Assembly: GCA_937870825.1 (NCBI GenBank)
Contig: CALMZO010000151.1
Coordinates: forward strand, 83,592 to 147,591
Direction: 5' to 3'
Length of the DNA: 64,000 nucleotides
DNA from: an uncultured Chloroflexota bacterium
GTDB taxonomy: Bacteria > Chloroflexota > Anaerolineae > UBA4142 > SHND01
How positions within the stretch are numbered: the first letter of the stretch is position 1; every line of letters begins with the position of its first letter. The translations under genes were made by a program, and so were the position numbers. Shown in pieces: positions 50,024-56,927 of the stretch. The notes under the pieces were generated by a model. That model saw nothing but the letters and a program-made list of their open reading frames with translations, did not search any database and was not told the DNA's origin.

Positions 50024-52677
50024 CACTGCCACGTACCATCGTTCCACAGAACAATTGCGCCGCGTTCGGGAACATGCCACAACATGGCATTGCCGAAGGC
50101 TTGATGCGTGAGAACGATGTTGTGTTCTTGGACCAGTCCGCCGCCCAATGCCTGCACCTCAGGCACATTGCACCAGACGGTCCCGAACCCGCGTTTCGGA
50201 CGCCACAAGTTTTTTGTCACGGGCGCATCGCAAATTTTGTCTTCTTGCCCATCTTGAAACGTGTCATCATAAATTTTGTACGTGCCGTCGGGAAAAAACA
50301 CGTACACTTTTTTCGCGTTCGCGTCGCGGTAATCGTCGAGCATGAAACCGCGTTCGAGTGGCTGATACGCGAATTGCTCGGATTCACTTTCGCGCGCGCG
50401 CGCGCAGCCAAGCAGCGCGATGCTCAATTTTTGGACGCGCTGTTGAAACGGCACAAAGCTCACTGGCGCAACATTCACACAATTTGCCACAACGGTTTGT
50501 GTCGGCGTCGCGGTGACGGCAGAACGCGTTGGCGCGATCGCCGTCGCGGGAAATGTTGGGTATGGTGTCGGCGTGAACGTCGGTGTGGGGGGGGGCGGCT
50601 GCCCGGTTTGGACATCTTGAATAATCGTGATACTGCCGTCGCGAAAGCTCGCGACATAAATGAGATTGTCCAAGACCGTTAGGCGCCACGGCTCGTCCGG
50701 CACTTGGAGAGTGGCAACATGTCCCAGCGTGCGCGTGTCGAGAATTTCAATCGTGTTGTCGCGCGCCGCAGGAACACGCGGGTACGGTTGATACGTGAGC
50801 GCGTGGGCGAGAAAGAGATGCCGGGTCGCGGGGTTGACGACGAGGGCGGGCGTGTGCGACGCGAGCGCGAGCGATTGAATCAGGTTGTCTTGCGCGTCGA
50901 AAACGTCGAGTCCGTGCGTATACGCGAGGGGATGCGTATTCGCGGCATACAGTTTATTCGTACTCGAATCAATGTCGAGCGCGGAAACGTTACCGCCATT
51001 TTTGCTGCCGAGCATTTTCGACTGCGCCAAATCGTCGTAGAGAAAACGATACAGTGTGACGCGCGCATTGGAGCCCGGCACGCCATTCGATGCAAGCGCG
51101 TACAATTTTTTCAGCGCGGGATTCGCGCGTTCAAAGCGCAGCACCGTTTGTGAACCAATCGTGAGTCCTTGCGCGAAAAAGGTTTCGGCGCGGGCAAGGG
51201 AAGCGGGGTCTAGTTCATAACCTGCCGCGAACAATTTGTTGTTTGACGAATCCATCGCCACCGTTGAAAGAAAACGCGTGATAAACTCGGTCGCGACAAT
51301 CTCTAGCTTGTTTTCGTCAATCAGCGTCAATGTGCCGTCGGCTTGACCGGCAACATAGACACGATTCGTTTGCGCGTCTACCGCGATATCTATAGGATGA
51401 TTCCCCGTTGCGACGTGTCCGACAATTTTTGTCCCCTCAATCGCATACAACTGATTCGTCGAAGCGTTCAGTGCGTACACGCGTTTGCGCGCCGCATTCG
51501 TCGCGAGCGCGGTGATGTTGTTCGCCAGCGGAATTGTGCTGCTCACGCGCAGTGTTGCCACATCAATCGCGGAAACGTTATCGGATTCTTGATTCGTCAC
51601 GTACACCATTCGACGTGGCGCGTCAAACAGCGCGTCACTCGGCGACAGATTGACCGGAATCGTCGCGACCAATTCCGCTTGCGGCGTCTGAATCACATGC
51701 ACCTGATTGTTGAAATGGTCAACCACGTACAAACGCCCCGCATCGTCAAAGGTCGTCGCGCGCAAATCCGCACCAATGAACAGCCGCGCGAGTTCTTGCC
51801 CGTCCGGCGAATATCCTACGACGTACGCGCGTGCCGATTCAGCATCATACCCGCCGCTCCAAATTGAACCATCCTGCGGGTTCAACGCAAAATCGGAATA
51901 GAGATACGGCACGTCAACCGAAAAAAGTTCGCGGAAAGTTTCCAAATCGAGCGCGGCGATTTCCCCGTACGTCGCGGCGTACAAACGCTTGCGCGCCTTG
52001 TCGATGCGCACCTCACTCACACCAAAGCCGCGTGTAAGTTTCAATTCATCTTTTTTCACAAGCGTCTGTGCATCGTAACGTTCGACAATCGCGTCGCTGT
52101 CGAGTGCAACGTATACAAGTCCGTCATCATAGGCGAGCGCATTGACACGTGCACTCGCCGGCACTTGCTTGTTGATACGATTGTCTTGAATCAACAAGAG
52201 GGTCGGAGTTTCGTACGTTGCCGCATAAATGCGATTGCCCAAAGAATCTGCCGCGAGTGCAGAGGGATTCATTTCGAGAGGAATCGTCGCGCGCACATGA
52301 TTTCCCGCGATGACGCTCAAATTCGCGCTGCCGCGATTCGCCACAATAACATTTTCACCCAACAAAGCCAATGCCGTCGGCGCGCGTCCCTCGCCGGGCA
52401 AATCGACAAGTTGAAAACGCGTTTCAATCATCGGCGCGGCGCGCGTGGGAAGTTTTGTGGGAACGAGCGTTGGCGTTGGCGGAATGAACGTCGCCGTAGG
52501 CAGCGGCGAAGGAGTTGCAGTTGCATTCGGGTCACGCGTCGGCGTCGGCGCGTTGGTCGTCTGCGCGAGAGGCAAGGGCGGAAACGTGGGCGTCGCAGGC
52601 GGAGCGACACGCGTCGGCGCGACATTGCAAGCGCTCAGCAACAGAATAACGAGGAGCAAGAGGGTCTGAAATTTCAT
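50023..52677 (-). CDS. Beta-propeller lipoprotein
   Basis: This 884-aa exported lipoprotein has a type II signal peptide (residues 1-16) and lipobox LLSAC with Cys17. A Pro/Thr-rich linker follows, then about twelve beta-propeller blades of YVTN/NHL type from about residue 80 to 690, such as GRLYVVDHFNNQVHVIQT and RVYVAGQADGTLTLID, enough for two propellers. A second Pro/Thr linker, encoded over a run of nine G (50587-50595), leads to a C-terminal domain with FPDGTYKIYDDTF. It is a cell-surface protein, presumably binding or adhesive. Confidence 0.82.
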   Translation of the reverse strand: MKFQTLLLLVILLLSACNVAPTRVAPPATPTFPPLPLAQTTNAPTPTRDPNATATPSPLPTATFIPPTPTLVPTKLPTRAAPMIETRFQLVDLPGEGRAPTALALLGENVIVANRGSANLSVIAGNHVRATIPLEMNPSALAADSLGNRIYAATYETPTLLLIQDNRINKQVPASARVNALAYDDGLVYVALDSDAIVERYDAQTLVKKDELKLTRGFGVSEVRIDKARKRLYAATYGEIAALDLETFRELFSVDVPYLYSDFALNPQDGSIWSGGYDAESARAYVVGYSPDGQELARLFIGADLRATTFDDAGRLYVVDHFNNQVHVIQTPQAELVATIPVNLSPSDALFDAPRRMVYVTNQESDNVSAIDVATLRVSSTIPLANNITALATNAARKRVYALNASTNQLYAIEGTKIVGHVATGNHPIDIAVDAQTNRVYVAGQADGTLTLIDENKLEIVATEFITRFLSTVAMDSSNNKLFAAGYELDPASLARAETFFAQGLTIGSQTVLRFERANPALKKLYALASNGVPGSNARVTLYRFLYDDLAQSKMLGSKNGGNVSALDIDSSTNKLYAANTHPLAYTHGLDVFDAQDNLIQSLALASHTPALVVNPATRHLFLAHALTYQPYPRVPAARDNTIEILDTRTLGHVATLQVPDEPWRLTVLDNLIYVASFRDGSITIIQDVQTGQPPPPTPTFTPTPYPTFPATAIAPTRSAVTATPTQTVVANCVNVAPVSFVPFQQRVQKLSIALLGCARARESESEQFAYQPLERGFMLDDYRDANAKKVYVFFPDGTYKIYDDTFQDGQEDKICDAPVTKNLWRPKRGFGTVWCNVPEVQALGGGLVQEHNIVLTHQAFGNAMLWHVPERGAIVLWNDGTWQ

Positions 52678-52744
52678 ACGCCAACGATTCTATGCGCGCG
52701 TACAGAGGTGTCAAATGAGTTGCGCGCGCGCGAAAAAAAAACAG

Positions 52745-52773
52745 TTGGAAGAATTCTGTCGCTATGCTACAAT
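52745..52773 (+). promoter_or_regulatory. rplI promoter
   Basis: TTGGAA (52745-52750), 17-bp spacer, extended -10 TGCTACAAT ending at 52773. The leader of about 110 nt ends with the strong ribosome site CAGGAGG 6 nt before the ATG. A short hairpin (CTCGG-AAAA-CCGGAG) lies in the leader. Confidence 0.75.
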
Positions 52774-52891
52774 GTTTGCAAGCCCTTCGAAAACTCGGAA
52801 AACCGGAGCGTCTTGTTACAATTCATGCTCAACTTGCGAGTTCAGCTCTTTGTAAGAACATTTTCGGAGGACTTATCACACAGGAGGCATC

Positions 52892-53350
52892 ATGCAAGTT
52901 CTTTTGGTTAAGGATGTGCCGGGCATCGGCAAAGCGGGGCAGACGAAAAATGTCGCGGACGGACACGCGCGCAATTATTTGCTGCCGCGCGGGCTTGCCA
53001 TCGTCGCCACGACAGGCGCGGTAAAACAAGCGGAAGCGTTGAAACTCACCGCGGCAAAACGCGAAGCACAAACTTTGCAAGAAGCGCAAACCCTCGCGGG
53101 CGCATTGAACGCGATCCACATGACCTTTCAAGTGAAAGCCGGCGCGAATGACCGCCTCTTTGGCGCCATCACCGCTGCCGACATTGCCGGGCGCTTGCAA
53201 AAAGAACATCAAATCAATATTGACAAACGAAAAATTGAACTGGACCATCCTATCAAAGACTTGGGACAGCGCGGCGTGCCAATCAAACTTCATCCCGAAG
53301 TCACCGCGCAGCTGCAAGTGATGGTGGAACGGGAGGCAAACCAGAATTGA
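52892..53350 (+). CDS. rplI: Large ribosomal subunit protein bL9
   Basis: This 152-aa protein has the bL9 signature at the N-terminus (VLLVKDVPGIGKAGQTKNV, GHARNYLLPRGLA), a connecting helix (VKQAEALKLTAAKREAQTL) and a C-terminal domain (DRLFGAITAADIA). It normally lies in an rpsF-ssb-rpsR-rplI operon, but here it has its own promoter and is followed, with a TTGA overlap, by a small zinc-ribbon protein. Confidence 0.96.
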   Translation: MQVLLVKDVPGIGKAGQTKNVADGHARNYLLPRGLAIVATTGAVKQAEALKLTAAKREAQTLQEAQTLAGALNAIHMTFQVKAGANDRLFGAITAADIAGRLQKEHQINIDKRKIELDHPIKDLGQRGVPIKLHPEVTAQLQVMVEREANQN

Positions 53351-53700
53351 GTGATTCAGGAAAATTATCCAACGTTACTGCGTTGATGGCGCGTCGTCTG
53401 CGCTGTCCGAGTTGTATGCGCCGCTTTCGCGCTCAGGATATTTCCACCGTAGAATCTGCGTCGCGTTTCGGCGTCTTTTCGCTGCGCTGTCCTATGTGTA
53501 TCTCGGAACGTCTCGTCATTGCTGTTTGGACCAAGAACAGCGTACGCACCTACATCAGCGACCTGGATGCGCAAGAGTGGCAGTACTACCGCCGCAAACC
53601 GCCTATTGACAGCGACGATGTGATTCGCATCACCCGCATGATGCAGGAGTATGATGGGGATTTGAGCGATGTATTGGAAGATCCGTTGTTTGAGGAATAA
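53347..53700 (+). CDS. Small zinc-ribbon protein coupled to rplI
   Basis: This 117-aa protein contains two CxxC pairs (CPSC at about 20-23 and CPMC at about 48-51) that should form a zinc ribbon. A basic stretch (MARRLRCPSCMRRFRAQD) precedes, and an acidic helical C-terminus (DSDDVIRITRMMQEYDGDLS) follows. I do not recognise the family. The TTG start overlaps the rplI stop (TTGA), so translation is likely coupled; the ATG at residue 14 is an alternative. A terminator follows at once. A ribosome-related role is possible by context only. Confidence 0.65.
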   Translation: MSDSGKLSNVTALMARRLRCPSCMRRFRAQDISTVESASRFGVFSLRCPMCISERLVIAVWTKNSVRTYISDLDAQEWQYYRRKPPIDSDDVIRITRMMQEYDGDLSDVLEDPLFEE

Positions 53701-53738
53701 AAAAGAGAGCGTCACGTTTCGACGCTCTCTTTTGTTTT
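53701..53738 (+). terminator. Terminator of the rplI operon
   Basis: A 13-bp stem (AAAAGAGAGCGTC / GACGCTCTCTTTT), 7-nt loop, then TTTTGTTTT. Confidence 0.88.
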
Positions 53739-53757
53739 GAAATGTACAGTTACAGGC

Positions 53758-53985
53758 GTAAGAATTGTAGGGCAAACGCATTTGAAAAATGTTTTTTGGA
53801 ACAGGTGCTGAATAATGCGAATTTCCGTTTGCTTCGCGGGGTTTCAGCAATTGGAAATTGCCGTCTGAAAAAAGTTTAAATCGCGCAGCGATTGTGAATG
53901 CGGAGCATTTTGTCTTTTTTCAGCCGTGAAATTCTATTTCATGCAGGCGCGGCAATTTCAAATGCGTTTGCCCTAGTAAGAATTG
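53758..53985. mobile_element. MITE-like element with perfect inverted ends and target duplication
   Basis: The 208-bp body (53768-53975) has perfect 20-bp terminal inverted repeats (TAGGGCAAACGCATTTGAAA and its complement) and is flanked by the perfect 10-bp direct repeat GTAAGAATTG (53758-53767 and 53976-53985). It has no coding capacity. Inner inverted repeats (GAAATTGCCG / CGGCAATTTC; TGAAAAAAG / CTTTTTTCA) let it fold. It must have been moved by a transposase encoded elsewhere. The transposon family cannot be named from memory; 10-bp duplications are found in ISAs1- and IS4-like groups. Confidence 0.85.
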
Positions 53986-54010
53986 ACGCACCGGAGAAAC
54001 TGAATACAAT
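53983..54010 (+). promoter_or_regulatory. trxA-cstR promoter
   Basis: TTGACG (53983-53988), 16-bp spacer, TACAAT (54005-54010). The first three bases of the -35 box belong to the right target-site duplication of the MITE. Confidence 0.75.
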
Positions 54011-54016
54011 GTGTAT

Positions 54017-54033
54017 ATACCCTACGGGGGTAT
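54017..54033 (+). promoter_or_regulatory. CsoR/CstR-type operator
   Basis: ATACCCTACGGGGGTAT is an inverted repeat of the form ATACCC-N-GGGTAT with the G tract typical of operators of DUF156 repressors (CsoR, CstR). It covers the expected transcription start, so binding should block trxA-cstR transcription. Confidence 0.75.
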
Positions 54034-54061
54034 CCTATAGCAAATTTGAACCGGAGGAAGA

Positions 54062-54418
54062 ATGGACCATAAAAAACCCGTGCACGTGAGCGATGCCGAT
54101 TTTGAAACAACCGTGTTAAAAGCCGACAAACCGGTTGTCGTGGATTTTTGGGCAGCGTGGTGCGGACCGTGCCGCATGATTGCGCCGTTCGTCGAAGAAT
54201 TGGCGAACGAGTACGCCGAAAAAGCCGTTGTCGCAAAAATGGATACGGACGCGAACCCGATGACGCCGACCAGATTTGGCATCATGGGCATTCCCACCTT
54301 GATTTTCTTTAAAGATGGCAAGGAAGTGGACCGCCTCGTCGGTGTGCCGCGTCAACCCAAAGAAGCCTTGCGCGCAAAACTGGACGCGATTCTCACCACG
54401 CCGGTCGCAGCACACTAA
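54062..54418 (+). CDS. trxA: Thioredoxin
   Basis: This 118-aa thioredoxin has the active site WAAWCGPCRMIAPFVEEL and the cis-Pro loop GIMGIPTLIFFKDG, with a 15-residue N-terminal extension. It reduces protein disulfides and persulfides in the cytoplasm. GGAGGAAGA gives a strong ribosome site. It is the first gene of an operon with a CstR-like repressor and lies upstream of a disulfide oxidoreductase, which points to a role in reactive sulfur or metal stress rather than general reduction. Confidence 0.95.
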   Translation: MDHKKPVHVSDADFETTVLKADKPVVVDFWAAWCGPCRMIAPFVEELANEYAEKAVVAKMDTDANPMTPTRFGIMGIPTLIFFKDGKEVDRLVGVPRQPKEALRAKLDAILTTPVAAH

Positions 54419-54423
54419 ACCCT

Positions 54424-54747
54424 ATGCCAAGCAAAACCCCTCGCACGGCTCACCGCGCGCGCGTGCGTGAAGAAACGTCGGAACCGCGCGAGGAAATCCT
54501 GCGCCGCTTGCGGCGAATCGAAGGGCAAGTGCGCGGCATCCAACGCATGATTCAAGAGGACCGCGCCTGCCGCGATGTGCTTGACCAACTCTCGGCGATT
54601 CAACAAGCGGTGCGCGGGGTAAGCGGCCTCGTCGCGCAAAAATATGCGCTCGAATGTATCGAAAGCGCGCAAGAAAACAATTCCGACGAACATACCCAAG
54701 AGACTGCCGCCGCGCTCGTAGATGCAATTCTGCGCGCGCCGCGTTAA
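54424..54747 (+). CDS. DUF156 metal/persulfide-sensing repressor (CstR-like)
   Basis: This 107-aa all-helical repressor belongs to the CsoR/RcnR/FrmR/CstR family (LRRLRRIEGQVRGIQRMIQEDRACRDVL). Copper-sensing CsoR needs Cys-His-Cys. Here Cys49 and Cys78 are present, but the position four before the second Cys is Tyr74 instead of His (YALEC), which fits persulfide-sensing CstR with its two-Cys site. It lies 5 nt after trxA and probably autoregulates through the operator at 54017-54033. The assignment CstR over CsoR is inference from these residues. Confidence 0.85.
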   Translation: MPSKTPRTAHRARVREETSEPREEILRRLRRIEGQVRGIQRMIQEDRACRDVLDQLSAIQQAVRGVSGLVAQKYALECIESAQENNSDEHTQETAAALVDAILRAPR

Positions 54748-54776
54748 TGATTCAAGGTTACAAAACAAAAGCGCAA

Positions 54777-54811
54777 CGCACATTTCAAACAAATGGCTGT
54801 GCGCTTTTTTT
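54777..54811 (+). terminator. Possible terminator or attenuator before the oxidoreductase gene
   Basis: CGCACA (54777-54782) pairs with TGTGCG (54798-54803), and seven T follow (54805-54811), just before the ATG at 54817. The stem is short, so read-through from the trxA-cstR promoter is plausible; no separate promoter is clear. Confidence 0.45.
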
Positions 54812-54816
54812 ATCGA

Positions 54817-55545
54817 ATGGGACTCTTACAAGACCAGGACCGTGAAGCACTACGTCAAGAATTTTCCGCGATGACGGGACGTGTGCGCATAGTCTTTTTT
54901 ACCCAGGTGCTCGGCTGCGAAACATGCGGTATCACAGGACAAATTCTCGACGAAATCGCGCCGCTGGGTGAAAAAATTGAACTCGTCAAAATGAACTATG
55001 CCATCGACCGTGACGCCGTTCAAAAATATGCCATCAGGCGCATTCCGGCGATTGCAATTGTGCGCGTCGAGGAATTTCAAAACGAGGCGGGCGACACGGA
55101 AACGCGTGAACGCGATTACGGGATTCGTTTTTATGGCGTGCCGTCGGGTTATGAATTTATAGCCCTAATCGGCGCGATTCTCGATGTTTCGTCAGGTGAT
55201 TCGCAACTCGCGCCCGCGACACGCGCGCTGTTGTCAGAATTGCACGAGCCGACACATCTTCAAGTCTTCACCACACCCACCTGACCGCATTGTCCAACCG
55301 CGGTGCGGTTGTCTCATCGTATGGCAATTGAAAATCCGAACGTGGTGGCAGACATGGTTGAAGTGAGCGAGTATCCCGAACTCGGACAGCAGTATCAGGT
55401 GTACGGGGTTCCGTTGACAGTGGCAAACGAAAAAATTCGTTTTGAAGGCGGCGCGCCGGAACAGTATTTTATTCCCGCGTTATTGCAGCAGCTTGGCGTG
55501 ATTGGCTCTGAAAGCATCTCACCGGAAGCGGAAAATTCTGATTGA
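54817..55545 (+). CDS. Glutaredoxin-like protein disulfide oxidoreductase (PDO), probable selenoprotein
   Basis: The 242-codon frame is interrupted by one in-frame TGA (55282-55284, codon 156). It codes for two thioredoxin folds in tandem, as in Pyrococcus PDO: MGLLQDQDREALRQEF start, first active site CETC at 34-37, YGIRFYGVPSGYEF, then FTTPT-U-PHCPTAVRLSHRMA and GDMVE-like ADMVEVSEYPEL, ending YFIPALLQQL. The TGA replaces the first Cys of the second CPYC site. Similarity is full length on both sides in the same frame. A stem-loop with GGU loop starts 11 nt after the TGA. The best reading is selenocysteine (UPHC). Start 54817 fits the family; an ATG 24 nt upstream lies in a terminator-like loop. 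Confidence 0.8.
55295..55311 (+). promoter_or_regulatory. Candidate bacterial SECIS element
   Basis: CAACCGC-GGT-GCGGTTG: a 7-bp perfect stem with a GGU apical loop. The loop begins 18 nt after the TGA, inside the coding frame, where bacterial SECIS elements (G among the first two loop bases) are expected for SelB binding. Confidence 0.7.
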
Positions 55546-55548
55546 GTC

Positions 55549-55944
55549 ATGGACCCGATTTCAAAAATCTTGAACGAAGCGCAAACGATTGCGGTGGTGG
55601 GTTTGTCGAGCAATCCCGCGCGCCCGTCGTACGGCGTCGCGCAATACTTGCAGCGCAGCGGGTATCGCATCATTCCGGTCAATCCAAACGAAAGACAAGT
55701 GTTGGGCGAAGACGCGTACCCTGACCTGCTCTCTGTTCCGTATGCGATTGACATTGTAGATATTTTTCGCCGGCCGGAGTACGTTCCCGAAATCGTACAG
55801 CAAGCCATTGCCAAAGGCGCCAAAGTGGTGTGGATGCAGCCGGGGACGGAAAATTACGATGCGGCAGATTTGGCACAAGCCGCAGGGCTAAAAGCTGTCG
55901 CCGGCATGTGTTTGCGTGTGCAGCACAAACACGCGACCGTGTAA
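55549..55944 (+). CDS. CoA-binding domain protein (YccU-like)
   Basis: This 131-aa Rossmann-fold protein carries the CoA-binding pattern TIAVVGLSSNPARPSYGVAQYLQ, RIIPVNPNE and VDIFRRPEYVPEIV, with KVVWMQPGTENYDAADLAQAAG and a Cys-containing MCLRVQH end. The family (succinyl-CoA-synthetase alpha N-domain-like) binds CoA but has no known reaction. It begins 3 nt after the oxidoreductase stop, so it belongs to the same operon; a role in CoA persulfide or disulfide handling is conceivable but unproven. Confidence 0.85.
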   Translation: MDPISKILNEAQTIAVVGLSSNPARPSYGVAQYLQRSGYRIIPVNPNERQVLGEDAYPDLLSVPYAIDIVDIFRRPEYVPEIVQQAIAKGAKVVWMQPGTENYDAADLAQAAGLKAVAGMCLRVQHKHATV

Positions 55945-55956
55945 ATAGAGTCAAAC

Positions 55957-55997
55957 AAAAAAATCGCGCAGTGGTTTAGCCACTGCGCGATTTTTTT
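55957..55997. terminator. Bidirectional terminator between convergent genes
   Basis: An 18-bp stem (AAAAAAATCGCGCAGTGG / CCACTGCGCGATTTTTTT), loop TTTAG. It serves the redox operon on the plus strand and the 7-TM gene on the minus strand, and contains the stop codon of the latter. Confidence 0.88.
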
Positions 55998-56737
55998 TGT
56001 TTTAATGGCATCGGTCGTATCGGCTGCACGCGTTCGTTCTCTTGCACTGCCGCCGGTTTGCTTGCGAGCACAAATCCAAAATACATCAACACGGCAAAAA
56101 TCAATTGCGCGAACGAATGAAATTGTCCGAGACCGAACCGATTCAACACGCCCGCGCCCGCAATCGCCAACGCGCCCGCCGCAATCAATACGTTGCCCAT
56201 GACGCGATTCGGCAAAATTTTCTTGCGATAAAACAAATAGCCCGAATACAGCGCGCCGCCGACGAGCGTAATCGTTCCATAGATGTTAAAGAACGGCGTC
56301 AAGCGGCGAACCAGTGCATCACGCTGCAGAATGTTTTGGTACTGGTCCGCAATGGGTACGCCGGCTTGATATGCTTGCGCGTTCAAGGGTGTGGACAAGA
56401 GCATGATGGCAGTGACAATACTCAACAGCGCGAGGACCATCGCCGTTGCAAACACCCAGCGTTTGCGGACCAACAAAAACACGGTGCCTTGCCCAATCCA
56501 CGCCGCATTCAAAATCGCGCCAAACAAATACCAGCCAAGAAATGCCGGTTCACTCCACGTCAATTCCAAAATCCCATCACACAAACTTGCGATTCCAAAC
56601 ATGCCCAAGCCGATTGCCCAAAAGAGCAAATGCCGATGCGCGCCGTGATACTGTTGATGCCGCCGATACAAATCGTACGTCAGCACTCCAAGAATCAACG
56701 CGCTCGCAAACGGAACGACGACAATAAGTGAACCCAT
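55976..56737 (-). CDS. Seven-helix membrane protein of unknown function
   Basis: This 253-aa protein has seven predicted transmembrane helices and a positively charged C-terminal tail (PMPLKQKKSRSG). Its N-terminal half (LLFWAIGLGMFGIASLCDGILE) contains the polar residues (Cys, Asp, Glu in the membrane) that recur in sensor-like 7-TM proteins. I do not recognise a named family. It starts 10 nt after the small membrane protein gene at 56748-56927 and may form a complex with it. Confidence 0.65.
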   Translation of the reverse strand: MGSLIVVVPFASALILGVLTYDLYRRHQQYHGAHRHLLFWAIGLGMFGIASLCDGILELTWSEPAFLGWYLFGAILNAAWIGQGTVFLLVRKRWVFATAMVLALLSIVTAIMLLSTPLNAQAYQAGVPIADQYQNILQRDALVRRLTPFFNIYGTITLVGGALYSGYLFYRKKILPNRVMGNVLIAAGALAIAGAGVLNRFGLGQFHSFAQLIFAVLMYFGFVLASKPAAVQENERVQPIRPMPLKQKKSRSG

Positions 56738-56747
56738 CTCTTGATCC

Positions 56748-56927
56748 TCACAGTTGAATAAACCCGAACAAAAAGCCCAACGCCGCTAAAACAATAATCA
56801 GCAGCAACGCCGTCATTCCAACCAGTGCGAGCGGCACGAGGCGTTCATACAACAAGGATTGTTCGGGAATGCGCCGTACGCCGCGCGAAATTTTTTTCTT
56901 ATCGTTTTCGGGCATTCGGTTTTTCAT
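56748..56927 (-). CDS. Small single-helix membrane protein
   Basis: This 59-aa protein has a basic N-terminus (MKNRMPENDKKKISRG) and one long C-terminal transmembrane helix (LVPLALVGMTALLLLI-like, ending FGFIQL). It overlaps the end of the upstream regulator gene by 29 nt, or by 17 nt if the second ATG is used, and is followed after 10 nt by the 7-TM protein gene, whose ribosome site (AAGAG) lies just after its stop. Sequence and position suggest an accessory subunit of the 7-TM protein. Confidence 0.6.
   Translation of the reverse strand: MKNRMPENDKKKISRGVRRIPEQSLLYERLVPLALVGMTALLLIIVLAALGFLFGFIQL

Noticed and set aside
54793..55284. Reading the PDO region as two separate genes (54793-55284 and 55303-55545)
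   Set aside because: Both halves are one frame, each is half of a known two-domain protein, the second would start with GTG inside a conserved helix, and the break is a single TGA at an active-site Cys position.
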